NCBI GenBank assembly: GCA_032173965.1
Contig: CM063284.1
Span: forward strand, 131,617,125 to 131,681,124
Length of the DNA stretch: 64,000 nt
Direction: 5' to 3'
DNA from: Sitta carolinensis
Taxonomy: Eukaryota > Chordata > Aves > Passeriformes > Sittidae
This document shows, one piece after another, positions 15,001-29,910 of this stretch. Both the position numbers and the translations under genes were made by a program. Under the pieces are notes generated by a model. That model was not told the origin of the DNA and made no database searches. It saw nothing but the letters and a program-made list of their open reading frames with translations. How positions within the stretch are numbered: the first letter of the stretch is position 1; the number at the start of each line of letters is the position of its first letter.

Positions 15001-18000
15001 GCACATCTTGCCTGACCTAAACAACTCAGACTAAGTTTCAAAATTTGGCTTTAACTTATGGTAGGGGATCAGCCAACCATTACTCCAGCTCTAAACAGGG
15101 CCTTTTAAAACCTTCCATTTCTAGAACAAATCCCTTTACTTGCCAAATGACAATTTATTTATTTTTTTGAGAACCACTGTTACGTATTAAAAACACTGAT
15201 TAAAAAAAAAAATAGGCCAAGCATACTGTCTGTAACAAGCAGTCTTCTTCATTTTTTTAGAGAATATTCAATAATTTCCTTTGGTAAATTATAAATACAC
15301 TTAATGATAAATTTAAGAAGAGAAAACATATAACTTAACTCCTAAATTTGCCAGAGGTTCTGTAAAGACCAGCATCCCAAACCAGCACACCTTACCTTTG
15401 CATTATCACCCCACCAGCATTAGTTTTCTCTGCCATTTGAAGTTAACACCCACACATACAAATGACTCTCGGTGAAAGAAAAGCCATCTTTGGTTGACCA
15501 TCACTGGAATGGTTATTTGAAACTAGTAATCACACAATTCTTTCAATTCTTATCATATTACCAGTATTTTATCAGAAACAGATGTTTGCAGCACAACTTA
15601 GCAAGAATTATTGAACAACTTTTCTTCCAATTTCATAACAAATTAGGCAATGCTTAGTTGATGCATCTGAAAAAAGTTACAGAATTGCAAGCCCTAAGGC
15701 ACAAGGCTGGTGTCATAATTTAAACCATCACCATCTGAAATGCAAAGGCATTAGAAACATAATGTTTTACTCTGTTAAACAAATTTCCCTTACAGATGAA
15801 TTTGTTAATAAATTCTGAAGCCTCAATAGCAACCAAAAGCTCCCATTTCAATGCCAAAAATCTAGCAGAATTCTTACAAACATAATACTAAAATTCCCCA
15901 GATGTTTATAAATAAGTAGTGAAATACAAATAAATAATTAATTTTTATTTTTTTTTATTAAAGCCCATCTCGGCCACAGCAATCATGATGACAGAGTTTT
16001 TGATTCCTATCATGAAAGCAAAACAAAGCTAGAGAAGGGAATAATGCAGAAGTCAAATCATCCTGTCTGTACACTACAATAGCTGACCCTAGGTAACAAT
16101 TCTCAAATTTAAACAGAAAGCAAGATATTTTCAGTGCCTGTTTTTATTTCCAGGTTTGATGTCTTCGTCCCTAGTAATCCAGTTTACTGCCCTTAAAGTC
16201 ACTCTGAGAGGCTATATTTTATAAATATAACTGTCAAATCAAACCAATAAAGGTGAAGACCTTAGTCAGTTGCTGAGTGTGAAAATTATTTGTTTTAGCA
16301 ACATGCATCAAGAGCATCTTTTGATCGATGTTATATTACAAAAGCCAAAAAAAAAAAGTTCCTGTGTCAAGACCAGGTTTAGCATTCTCTCTCTATTCAC
16401 CATGTGTCTTCTGATAAACGTCATTAATCAAATGTGTGACAAATGTAACTAAGATGTGCAGGATAGACCTTCTTCTGTTAACATTAAAGGTTAATTTTAT
16501 GGGAAAAAGGTTCCCTTCAGGTGTGAAAGAAAGCTGCACCAACCATGCTTTTATTTTCTGAACACAGGTAAGGAATCAAGGTAACATCCTAACTAGACTA
16601 TTAAAAAGCAGCCGGAAAAAGAACATGCTTAGTGCATGAAACAATACCTGGAAGACATATATGACTTAATGGCTTAAGAAAATAAACATTTTACCCACTG
16701 AATTCATCTATAAGTACTAAGGGGTCAAGAACAAACTCTTATATTATAGGCATGTTAGTCTAGTTGATTTTTATCAAAGCTCTTTCCACACAACACTAAA
16801 GCAGCTTTAGGAATCATAATGCTAGATCAGAAACACCACAAAAGCATACACTGTTCTCCTGCAGTAAGTAAATTATTTTAAAAAAATTAATAGGCTAAAT
16901 TTTGCATCAGCTAACTTAATGCTGAACTAAATCTCAATCTAACCTGAACATGCACAAAGTCAACAAGACAGCAGCAGAAATCCTGCAACATATGCTGTAG
17001 CCACTTGGTGAAATATACTTCTGTGTCCACACTCGGTCCAGAAACTGTGAATGAGCTCCACAGTAAAGGTTATGAATTACAGTCTGCAACAGAAGAGACC
17101 TTTCACACAGAGAGAGGCAGACATGGAAACATGCTGAGAGGCCAGGTGCGTTGCTTTGGGTCCAGAGGCACGTCAGGGCAGTGCACTGCTCCCGAGCTGG
17201 AGCCACGCCACGTCCTGTCCCCAGACAGCACGGCTGCCAGAGGGAGCACCCAAGAACTTTTCAACACCCATCCAGACAGACACGTCCTCTGCCTTTTAGC
17301 CTGTCCTACAGCAATAAGATCTTTCTCTAGCACCATCAACTTACTGTAGTATTTCCAGTCTAGAAAGAACCTTTCAGTTATGGCACACTCCACATATTTT
17401 CACACCAAGCAAGTGACAATGCAACCAGTTGCTCCACAGTCACAATTTATACATGACAATTCACACAACTGCTAGAGGGATCAAGTTCTAAGAGACTTTG
17501 TGCCAATGTCTCTAAATAATTTAATTATTCTGTTTAACAACAGCATGTTTTACAAATTACGAACTTGCAGATGCTCATTTTCACTACCAAGAATCAAATG
17601 CTAGCCAGTTCTAAATAGCTTGCACAAATTAGTCATATTATTCAGAGAAAGAAACAAAAAAGCAAGACATTTACAGGACACACACAGTTGCTCCAGAGAA
17701 ATTCCTGGAGAAAACTGAAAGGGCGATATAGTACAGGCAAAGTTCACTTGTGTCTGGCTGTACCTGTCCAGTGTAGATGTGCCCTCTGTCCCAGGCTAGA
17801 GTTCATAATTATTACATTTCTTAAGGAATGTCCCACTTGAAACAGATGACTGTTTCAACACACTCATGTCAGTTTGCCAATAAATCTTGTGCTGACTGAT
17901 GCTACCTGTTTTAAGTTTTCATAGCACAAAAAAGGAGCAACAGTAGAGAAAATACTGGGTGGTCATCTGTAATGCCTCCAGTCCCAGCACCAGGACACTG

Positions 18001-18229
18001 GGAAGTACTGCACCACAGGTACCCATGAACTCCATCAGAGGTACTCTCTTTTCTGGGAACAGATTACTTCATTATCTTTCAAAATTATTCTAAGTTTCTG
18101 GGGGAGAATGAACAATGTACACCTTAAACTTCTCAGACTCTCCACTATTTCTATAACTATTACTATAAACCTGAATTGCTCCACCAGAACACCAACTTTT
18201 TCCTCTTTTTAATCATCAACAGTATAGCA

Positions 18230-18252
18230 AGGAGCTCAGAGGAGGAGCTCCT
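18230..18252. repeat. Small inverted repeat, 8-bp arms
   Basis: AGGAGCTC, a 7-base spacer, GAGCTCCT. The arms are perfect but short; no function is suggested by the surroundings (STK3 intron 6). Confidence 0.8.
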
Positions 18253-21200
18253 CACAGCAGATGAAGCTTCTGTCAGTAAAGCAGAGTTTTTCAGGAAGTA
18301 GGTAACGATAGGCAGTATTTAGAAGAACTATGTTCATGTTTATGTTTCTGAAACACAAACAGATAACGCATTAAGATTTGTGGCATTTGGAACACCAATA
18401 TGTAATTTTCATAATGCAAAAGAAACTGTAAAGAAGAACAAACTAAAGCAGAATCTGGAGGTAACACTCATGTTGCCTTTGTTTCCCATGGGAATGCAAA
18501 TAATGACAATTTACATCTGGAAGAAAACCTTGGATCCACACAGTTTTAAAAGGAGACAGATTGTGTTATCCAAAAACTACGAATTTTTACTCTACTTTTC
18601 TATAGGTAGTTATTACAGCTTTCAAACACAGTTTTTGAGACACAGTACCAAAAATACTTCCTTTATCTCACTGCATTTTAAAAACAGCAGAATACAAACT
18701 GACATTAGCACAGAAAATTCTAATTAAAAAAAAAAAATCACAAATTGTATACCCAAATCACTTGAGTTAGTTTGTAAAGTACTGACTGTGTATTAAAGCT
18801 TTGTCTAAGGATTTAGTCAGTAAAATCAAAGGCTGAGCCAGGCTGATTCCATTCTTCGCTAAAACCAGGGTGGTCTACAGGCAATTTTTGATACCATTGG
18901 TGTTGCCAGGGAAACAAAATGAAAACAGGTGCCATCAAATACAAATTAAAGATTTACTTCTATTTTAAACCACCTTAAAACAAAGTTTCCATAAACTTAA
19001 CTGATACTACTGCAAATTTGACAATACTTAAAACAAGAAAAGGATTATAAGTTGTCTTTAGACCATCAAGTTTTAACTGAAGCAAATTTAGACTGATTGG
19101 TAACCCTTCCTTTTAAATAAATAAATTTCTTCATTAAATATGCATCATCCTCTTTAAAAATTACCTAGCATACATTTTAAGGCAATGTAATAGCATGACA
19201 GAAACAGGGTACATACAGTCTTAATAAGCTTTCTTCATTCCAAATTTTATTCTCTTCCCAGTCTAAGCAATTTTTTAGATTCTTTACAAAGTAAACAACC
19301 AGTATAGGCTCAAAGAATACAAAAATATTCTGATAAGTAGCAACAGAAGATTAGTATTTTCCTCCTAATTTGATTGCGGTTTTCTCCCACATATTAAAAA
19401 ATCAAGTATCACTTATCACTAAAAACCAAGTAAGTACACTTCTGCTTTTAAAACTTGTAATAATGTGTTAAGAATTTGGCAATACAGCAGTCAAGTCTCT
19501 AAATCATTTCCTCCAGGTCAACTAGCTATATTTAAGAAAAAAATGAACATACCACTCTCTTCAATAAACATTAATTAAAATTTCCAAGAATGTCTTAAAT
19601 ATTGTCTACCGAGTTCTTTTTTGGCTTAAAAAGACAGTTGTATACAAAAATTCAAACAGACATTTCATTTAAAAGCAATATATAGATTCCCACCTCTTTA
19701 ATGAAACTAACTTCCAGACTGAATAAAAATTAACCTTGTATTATCCACTGCTAATCCTAGAACTTGAAAGGTAATAGAAATAAAAAGAAACTGAAGTACA
19801 TTTCTAGCTAGTATGTACAGCTCTTGACTTAAAAGTGGTATGCTTGACAATATCCTGCTAGGTATTATAGAATTGCTAATAAAAGAAATTCTCCTAAATC
19901 TGTGCATAAACACCTTGCTGAATTACTTTCCACATCCATAGTACAGGTTAAACAGAAACTGAATAAATTCAGCATACAATGACGTACAAATGATGGAAAG
20001 CTTGGGTTTTTTTTAAATTAAAATGGCTGTAAAGCTCATTAATAAAAAAGTCTTATGTTAAAATTGTCACTTTAGATTTAATGAATCTTTACAATTTACT
20101 AGAAATTTCCTGTTTCAAATAAAATTTTCTTGAGATCTTCAAGTTGCAAACCAATTTTGCTTTGCACTCTGATCCATGTTTACAGTTTACATCACAAATG
20201 AGCAAATCTATAGCAATTTAAAACTTCTGAATAAGCCTTTTGGTGAAGGTTGTTTGCTTGTTTGATTTTAACACTTGCCCAGAAGAAAGCAGCCAGCTCA
20301 GCCACAGTGGACACTGTTAATCTGCCACGCTGGACCTGCTGAACACATTCCGGGCTTAACCCTCATTAACAGGTCTATCAAATAATCTTAAACAATGCTT
20401 ACAGGGACAGGGCTTGAGCCAGTCCTCACTCAAGTGATCAAGAATATTTCCATTAATTTCATGGCTTCGTTCAACATCTGTTTACTATTCCAACACCCTT
20501 CCAAAATAATTTTCCAAGGTCCAATGTTTACCACGAAAACGTCTCATAAATAATAAGGCAGCATCATGGTATGGGTCCTTTTTTCAGATTAGCACTTCTA
20601 AGAATCTGACTCACTCACAAAAGATGCACAGCATTAAACAAAACTAACCAAGATGAAACTCCCTTTACAGTTATTTCACTTAAAAGTTTCAAGTTAATTC
20701 ACTTGTGTGTAATTATGAAATTACTGTCCTGTACCTCCACTTACATTGAAAGTGATTAATCAAAGTCAGAGAAACACAACCACCAACTGAAGCATTTCTC
20801 AAATTTCCTATTCAGGGTTAAGTCTAAAAAGATGTACTAATTTAATTTTAATTAAATCCTCATTCAGAAGCATGTAATAAATGTTTTCCATTTAATCCAA
20901 AATTAAACTCCAGTTCCAGGACAGATTTCAAATAGTCTCCACTCTGCTACTTTATTACACATAACAGATTAACATTTCCTTTTTGCACACATATGCACCA
21001 GCAACCTGACATAATTTAAAAATGTAAAGAATTTACGCTTTTAACAGCAATAAACATTTGTTCTACTTCTGAAACTTCTAGTGACAAAGAAAAGTCTAGT
21101 GATGTGAAGGAGTGACGATGCATTCTCTAAGCCACAGTCAAACATGTATGCTAGACTCTGTAACTATTCTGTAACTTTTAATTGCACTTTATTTATATTG

Positions 21201-24200
21201 CAACCGTTTTGTTACATGAACTTTCAAGCAATCTCTTCAATGAAAAGAAAAGCAAGACAGAGAGACGCAGAAACAAAGGAGAGTAAATTAAAAAAGCCTA
21301 CAGGAAGACAACAATTACATCAGATTGTAGACGTTTTCAAAAGCTTTAATGTGAATAGGAATAGGATGCTGTCATCCTCCAATTTAATCACTGAACACAC
21401 CTCAAGTAACCTAGTGTTTTCACAGCAAATCAATGATAATGTCATACCATTAAAGAGTTCAATAAACCAGAGAGATCTGTCAATCCTTTGTTTGGGAAGC
21501 CATGTGGCAGAAACTCTTTGAAAAGTTCCTGGGGCTCTTAGGGAGAAACTTTTTATTATCTTTGAAGTTCTGCCAGAGAGCAAATGGTATTTTTCCTATC
21601 TTGCTTTCACAGTGGTATTACAAATCTCTCCTTCACATAAAATGGGCTGATGTTAAACATACTGTCCCTTTGCACAGCAAGCTGTCCAGTCTTGGGAACT
21701 GGATGCTGCCACGCTGGCACATCATTCTCTAGGAGGCTCAATACACATCTCTGAGTCTGATAAAGTCAAGCAATGAACTACTGACGGCAATTTAAGAACA
21801 TAAAAAAATATTACATGCTATATTTCATATGTTTTGTAACCAGATACCTCTAAACTTGTCTTCACTGTCTGAGGACAACCCACACACCATTTCTTTTTAG
21901 TCCATTGATATATTTTGACTAAGCCATGCCATAGGAATTTTCATTAAAATTCTATGCTAGGCACACTGAAAAAAAATTGTATTTCTGTATCACAAGAAAC
22001 TAGACTATACCCCTAGAGCACTTCCCTGGGTTGACTTGCTCACTCATGAGAATTTTTCCCCTTCAGCTCTACAGCAAGTCCATAGGAGGGCTGATCACAA
22101 ACAAGTAAGCAAATCCTTTTCAAATTCACTGCCTGCATTAACCCTGCAGGCATTACATTTTAAAAAAGAAGCTATGTTCAAAGGGTACTATGTCTGTATC
22201 TATGACTACCACTTCCACAAGGAATACAAGCTTAAGGACGAAAGCACTTGAAATCACCTTACATATATAAGTGAACACCAAACATATTTTAACTAAAATC
22301 ATAAATCGTAGCTTTAAGTTTGGAGAACCATACACACTTCAAAATGAAAAAGAATTTCAAAAATCTACAGAGCAAGATCTCTGCACCTCTATGAGCAGCT
22401 TGCCCAAGAGCAACAAGTGAAACTTTGACAGAAAATTCTTCTGCCAGATCATAACTTGCCCTTTATTTAGTTTTCAATTCATTGCTAAAAATAACAACCA
22501 CAATGAAAAGTAATGTCAAGCTGACACAGTTACCAAGTACCTAAAAATTCTCTTTATCTAGTAAAAAATGCCATTACTGTAATAGTTAACAGTTGCCCTA
22601 ACTGTACTCCAGAAAATTTAAAAATGCATCTCCTCACATTAAGGTGAATATAGAACAACCCATAGAAAACAGGCCTTCATATACCCATTAAACAGTAATA
22701 GCTGATGAAATAAGCTACCGAGTCTATTTGTTGTTACAATTACAGCAATTCTCTTGGTGATCAGTAGATCTATTATCTAGATACTAAGATTCTAGTAAAC
22801 TCTATGCAAATATTTCATTTAGAAAGGACCTCAGGTACCTGCTCACAAAAAATGGAAACCTGCACAGATATGCAAGTTCAAATGGACACAAAACACTCAT
22901 TTTAATCTGCCCAACATTTATCATCTTATTCCAGAAGCTTGGTTGAAAGGAGTCAAATCATGAACAGGGTGTTAGGACCTGGTCTGCACCTCAGCAATTA
23001 CCACACCACAAACAGTTCAGGTAAAAAGGTCTGTTCACACACTATAAAAATTGATCATTCATTTAAAATAAAGAAGTAAATATATTTATTTTTACAATTA
23101 AAATAAATATTAAATGAGAGAGCATTTAGCACCTTTTTATTTTTAACGTATTGCCTCATTTGTTTTGGTTTTCAATTCATACAACAATCCCCATACAGCA
23201 ATTATTCGCGTTTTGATCAGAGCAGGCAGACAGGTTGTTTACTAATTTGAATTAGCAGCATATCTAACAAAAATTTAAAGCTTTCTTTTGTTAAGAACCC
23301 TTAAGTAAGTAAGTCACACTTTCTTAGAGTTCAGTCCTGAAAAGCTGTTGAACAAAAAACGAAAACTACCAAAAGATACAATACCCAGATCAGTACTGGT
23401 ACAGCAGAGCTGCTACTGGTCTGAACCACATACTACCACTCACTCAGGGAAAGTTGTTCCATATCCCATTAGAATATGGACTTGTATTTCTCATGGTGAT
23501 TCCTGAGGAAAGTAATTCCTTTAAAAACAATTTTTTCTCTCACTCTGTAGAGAGAATGTTATCTTCTGGTAGACAGATATAGTTTGGTGTTAACAATGTG
23601 GGGTTTTTTGCTTGAATAATGTTATAAGACCTATATGAACTTTTGGCTATAAACAGTACCAGGGGTAAATATATATAAACATATATCAAAACTTGCCTTC
23701 AGCTGCATGGAAATTGAAGACCACTGGAAGTTTCCCCCATGAACTTCTGCTGTATCAGAGCAAGAGCATTTAAAGATGGAAGAACAGCATGAGGTGGAGG
23801 AGAAAGGTTTTGTGGGAGAACACTCAGCCATGAAAGGTCTAGAATCCTGTCTAATTTTATCAATATGCCCAACCAGAAAAACCCTCAAAGGACAAAAAGG
23901 ACAGCTACAAAAATATCAATTTGTCCCTTAGAACAAGCATTTTTAAGAGTCAACTTCAGAGAAGCTCTGCAGCTTCCTTAAATAATTATTAAGTATTAAT
24001 CATAATAAATTTACAGATGGACAGCTGAGACTCTGGTTTTGCAACTACCAAAGTCAGCTTGGTTGATGTCCAAAAACAGATGACCCATTTCTTCTACCAG
24101 TCCCAGCCAGACATTTTTGTCCCCATCTAGTTGGAGTACCCTCTTAACAATTTCATTGAAAGCTACTTCTTGTTACTTGGTTAGTTTTCTGATCTGGCTT

Positions 24201-27200
24201 ATCATGTGACCACCCAGGCTCTCATTCCAGCAGAAATGGATGTTGAAAATGCATGGAAATAGGCAGGAATACCACCCCTCTGCACACATCGCCTGCATTT
24301 AAGTCTGTATAAAGCAAACACAAAAATTCCATTTGAAGCCTAGAGAGGGACAAAGGTCTTACAACAGCTCTTTGAAAACCCTGCAACAGAACAGATGCTT
24401 CCCCAATTCCTCTGCTGTCACAGTCATATCACATAGCAATCTTAGCTTAGGTCCCCACTGCAAACACATGCTACTTGCACCTTAAAACATCACAGCTTAC
24501 TGTCATTCTTCCACAAGATTGTGAAGAGTAGTAAAATAATGAACAGTAATGTATAATCAAATATCCATATTTTAAACTCTTTAAATATTAGCTCACTCTA
24601 TCTTGACACAGCAGGCAAGAAGACATCAAGTTACAAATTAACAGTGTCTCATAGAAAGTTCTTAAAAGGTAAAGGACTTTTAGAAGTTAATTCAAAGTCT
24701 TTTGTAAAGATAAGCAAAAGCACTAAAACTAGAAAACCATATACTTTTACAAACCTAGTCTAATTTAAAAGCAGTAATGCTGAGATAAGATAGGTGAACT
24801 CCTAAAGAAAATAACAGAAACCAATGAGATAACAGCATCTCTTGAAGAGAAGAAATGCAAGAGTGACTATACAGAAAGACAGAAGTGTCTTTCTAGCATT
24901 AAAGGCATACAGGAAAGTGTCTTCTCAATGGCTGAAAAACTGGTCTCAATCTGACTGCCATGCTCCACATGACACCTCCCTTTTTCTTAGAGCCCTACAG
25001 AGCAATAATTCTCACTTCAAACTCCAGTTTTAATGCAATATGTCGAGAGTAAAAAACCGGGAAATTGTAGTTTGTTATAAGATACATCAGGAATAAAAGG
25101 TTATTACAAACAGATTAGTCCAGGGTGGAAATGACACAGGCTAAGCAGGAGGCATGGATAATCTGGGTAAGTGCCATGGAAAAATAAATATCATGATTGA
25201 ACTTAACAAATGGAAGCAGTTCAAATTGGCTTCCTCCAATTCACTGCAGAACATGTGATGCCCACATGTCCATTTCCAACAAACTTCACCATAAAGAAAC
25301 AAAGACTAATACTGCGGAAGTGTTGAAAAACACATCTAGCACCAGCTTCTTCCATGCCACGACAATGTGAATTATTGCAGCTGCCTGATAAACATGAAAT
25401 AAAAGAATCTGAGTTTTTTTTGTCCTTTTTTTTCCTTCTCTTTTGTAAGAGAGCTACCAGCATTTATCTGAATCACACCAACCAGTCAGTAAATGTTGAC
25501 CTTGCAAAGAAGAGGAAATTTTATAAAACACACGTTGCTGTTCTCCAGTTGGTCTAAAAGGCTCAAAAGCAGTAACTTCCCTCAGCCCATTTCCTCTGTG
25601 CACTACATGATCCTACAACTTCTCTGGTCCAGTTCTAAAAGGTTTGTATCATGTTAACTTTTCATAACACCTGTTGCTTTACCCAACTCCATGTGAGGCC
25701 CCAAAAATATTTGTATTTGCTTAACAGAAAGGTCAGGAACTCCTGGTTATGGACAGCACGTCTCTAACAGCAGCAACCCACACTTAATTGATCATAAAAA
25801 TCTCAGCCTTGCAGGCATAACATCATTGCATGAACATGAGGAAAAAATTTAGTAAGGGTGGCCTAGAGAAGGACCTCAAAAAGAGCCATGCTTAAGTTTT
25901 AAGACTAGCTTATGGCAAAGTGTTATTAATATACTTGCTATTAAAGCCAAATACCAGCAGCAGAAAGATCATACTAAAACTATGCAGCTTAAAGGATGTT
26001 GCACCAAAAACAATTCTTACATGACAATTTGAGAACATGGCTTGATTAGCAAAGACAGAGGATATTTCCACAAGCATGTTACCAGTTTTTTGCAAAGAAG
26101 CAAAATCACAACTGCTACAGTAAAACAGTCCATTTTCTGTGCTCTCGTTACAGATTAAAAATAGGGAATTAAGAAATAAGGATAGATTCATATGCAGAAG
26201 AATGACTGAACAAAACAGTTAACGTTTTGAATTAAGTTTTGTCTGGGGTAGGACATAAATATTTTACCATTACAGGACAGCATATATGCTGCAGTCAATG
26301 GAAACAAGGGAACTCAGCTAAAACATCGCTGAAGTTTCAGAGGAAGGAACTGAGTCTTGATCTAGAACCACAATGAAGTCCCCTTTAATTAGCTCCACAA
26401 TAAATTGCTAACTGCTCATTACAGCAGAGCAATCCAAGGCAGATGCAGACACTGTTAGCCACATTAACCCTCAGGGCTGCACAGTCTACTGCAATCAACA
26501 CAGTTTTAGCCCTGCTAGATGGGTTAAATTATATAGGTTTGAGTGATTTTTTTATCAGCAAATTCCTTGCTATTTCTAGTGGTTGTATCACCATGTTTTA
26601 GGGCAACCTTGGGAACATGTATGTTTTTCCCTCCTTTAAAACTCCTCCTTTTAAAGAAAGCACAGAAAATACAGAAGTTTTACTTTCCATCATTAGCAAA
26701 ATCAGAAAAGGACTCTGACATCGAGTATGTGAGGCAGTCCATACTTCTAACATGAATAAAGCATTAAAACTACTGAGCTGGCAAGTGCTCTTGACCTTTG
26801 AGCCTCAAACCAAGTGACAACTACAGCTCCTGTTGAACTCACGTTTGCAGCAGGAACAAGTGAAGGAGCATGGAAGACACTTACAGTCAAATACACTATG
26901 ACAGGAATACTCAACCAGAAAAAAGCTGTTTCTTCTTCCCCCTCCCACCTGAAATTCCATTTTGCAATCCCCACTTCTTTCCCAGATGAAACTAGCACAA
27001 TTCTTTGGAGTAGTCAGAGTGTGGTTAAGCAGAGGAAGCTATGCTTGTTTGCATGGAATCTGCTATTTCCTCTCTGCCAAAACACTTGTTTAAAGAAGTC
27101 ATGTAATATTTCCATTAAGCTGTAAATGCAGTTGACAAGGAAATGGCCTACTGGCAGTGCATTACCTTTGTGGCAGTGCCAACCAGCCTACAGCAAAATA

Positions 27201-28788
27201 GTGTGCATGGTAATTTCACTGTGCATTCCCAGGCAACAAAATTGTGCCTCACATAAATACCACAGAACTCCAGCAACATCTAGAAAAAGCAATGAAAATT
27301 TGCCCGAGCTTTCATGCTTGCCTGTATCAATTCTGCGTCATAACTATAACAAAGCATCTACATATGGCCAAAAGTTCTGTGAAGCTGTATCATATGACAC
27401 CAGAAAAACTATTGCAACTTAAATCTGTGTATTTCTTGTTAACCACTGTAACAACTCACTAATAAAAATTAAGAAAAACTGGAGGTATCAAATATACAAA
27501 AGAGTACTAGCTACATACAAGCCCTTAAAAACCATAACGTAATTTATTAACAAGAACACATGTTGTATGTAATCCAGAATTGTGTTAAATTACGTTGGCC
27601 TTTGATAGCATTCACTTGATTGCGAGAATTAAACAGATCCACAAGCAGTCAAACTCAGTGACCTTTGATTTATAAGCAGCTATTGTCATGCACATAAAAA
27701 TCCTCTCTGATAGTGTCGTCCTCGCTTTCAACAGCTGGTGCAACTACATAATGATGTTACTCAGATGTAATTAAGGTATTTTTGTTAGAAGTATAACCAA
27801 AAATCCCAGCATGATCAAGTGCATTTAATTTGTCATCAATCATTTTTCAAAATATTTTTAGAGGTTATTTCATCCTAACTTAAATTCCTATCAAAATCCA
27901 GCTTCAGATACACTTATTTTTTGTTCTCAGCTTTCACCTGAGTATTCTTAGTTTGAATTGTAATGTTAAAACAGCTAATTACATTGAAAAAAAATATGGT
28001 GCAGGAAAATGATTAAACTTTGCTTCCAAAATTATGCGATGTTTCTAAATGAAAATCACTTACTAGCTTTAACAGAAATTTCAGGAAACATCTCTCCTCC
28101 AAAGAACACACAATACCAAAAATCAAGAACCCCACAAACAAAAATAGCACTAAATACACGTGAATTCAGATGGGCATGACCTTACAGTAATTGTATATGA
28201 GAGGTATCTTCTCTTTCTATAGTGGTAGCTTCTTTATATTAAGATTCTGATATATGAGACATCAGCAAAAGAAAACTGAATAAAATAATTTAGTATGTAT
28301 GACAATTTTGCAGCAAATAGATATTTTTCTGGAAAAAGGTATGCTTTAAGCAATATAAAGTACCTTCTTAATTCAAAATGGGTTTTAAGTAATTTAAGAA
28401 TAGAGTGTTTAGTGGATTCCTCAGTACAATCTGCATAGTTATTATACAGCTCATAACAAAATAATAACAGCATGACTAACAGTATCAAGTTATTCCTAGA
28501 TAAACATTGCTCCCCATTAACTTCTCCAAGTGATTCCTTTGTAACTGCTACTCCTCATAAAGCAACTAATTCTATTTACATTCTATTTTGCAAAAAGTAA
28601 ACTAATTCAGTAAGAGACCTTAAGAGTCACTAATAAATAAAAGCTGTCAGGTGTTTCTAATAATAGTAATATTAGCACTGCTCCATAGGACAGTTCTGAA
28701 CGCTTCTTTAGGTCACCTTGATTTCAAAACTGCCTTTCAAAAGTAGTTGGTGATGGAAGTCTCCAAGTGCAGGTACAGTATGAAATGG

Positions 28789-28919
28789 ATTATATATATA
28801 ATATTTATATATATATAATATATATAATATTTATATATTATACCTAAATTCTATATTAATAATACATAGACTATATTATATATATTTATTAATATATAAT
28901 TAATATTATATATTAATTG
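28789..28919. repeat. AT-rich tandem and palindromic repeat
   Basis: About 130 bp made almost only of A and T, with repeated TATATATAATATTTATATAT-like units that are largely self-complementary. It begins about 240 bp beyond the exon 6 donor inside STK3 intron 6. Likely length-variable and able to form cruciforms. Confidence 0.9.
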
Positions 28920-29087
28920 TTTCCTGCTGTAACTCCCTCTCAAGTGGAGATAAAGGCATTCTGATACCTTACAAAAACGTGTTAAAATACAGGCAGACTG
29001 GGGTCAAGAGGAAGCAATAAAGGAAGTAAAAATTGTTAGTATTAAAATCTCTATTCCTAAACATACAGCTTTATGATTTCAGTATTA

Positions 29088-29745
<658 letters not shown>

Positions 29746-29910
29746 TGTTAACTGGCCAGCCACACCAAAATCAGCTAATTTTGCATGTCCTTCAGTGTTA
29801 AGAAGGATGTTTCCAGCTTTTATATCTCTATGTATTTTTCTCATAAAGTGCAAGTATTCAAGTCCTTTAAGAGTAGATTTCAAAATAGTTGCAATTTCAT
29901 CTTCTGTGAG
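29746..29910 (-). CDS. STK3: STK3 (MST2) coding exon 5: catalytic loop and DFG motif
   Basis: 165 bp, 55 whole codons, residues 117-171. Seen: helix E ([20 protein letters not shown]), the catalytic loop HRDIKAGN with the proton-acceptor aspartate at residue 145 and Lys147, and the magnesium-binding DFG with Asp163. The motif order and the lysine of AxxHRDIKxxN mark an active serine/threonine kinase of the STE20/GCK-II group. Lysine in ILKSTL is the STK3 form; STK4 has glutamine. Residue 118 is Thr (TLTED), where I recall isoleucine in human STK3; Thr is what STK4 carries, so this is a lineage difference rather than a wrong paralogue call. The acceptor TTCTTGCAG ends at 29911 and the donor GTAAGT starts at 29745. 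Confidence 0.98.

Noticed and set aside
22823..22880. Possible CR1 3' end (AAAGGACCTCAGGTACCTG)
   Set aside because: Only a short resemblance to the CR1 GGGACCT block, with no following CR1 landmarks.
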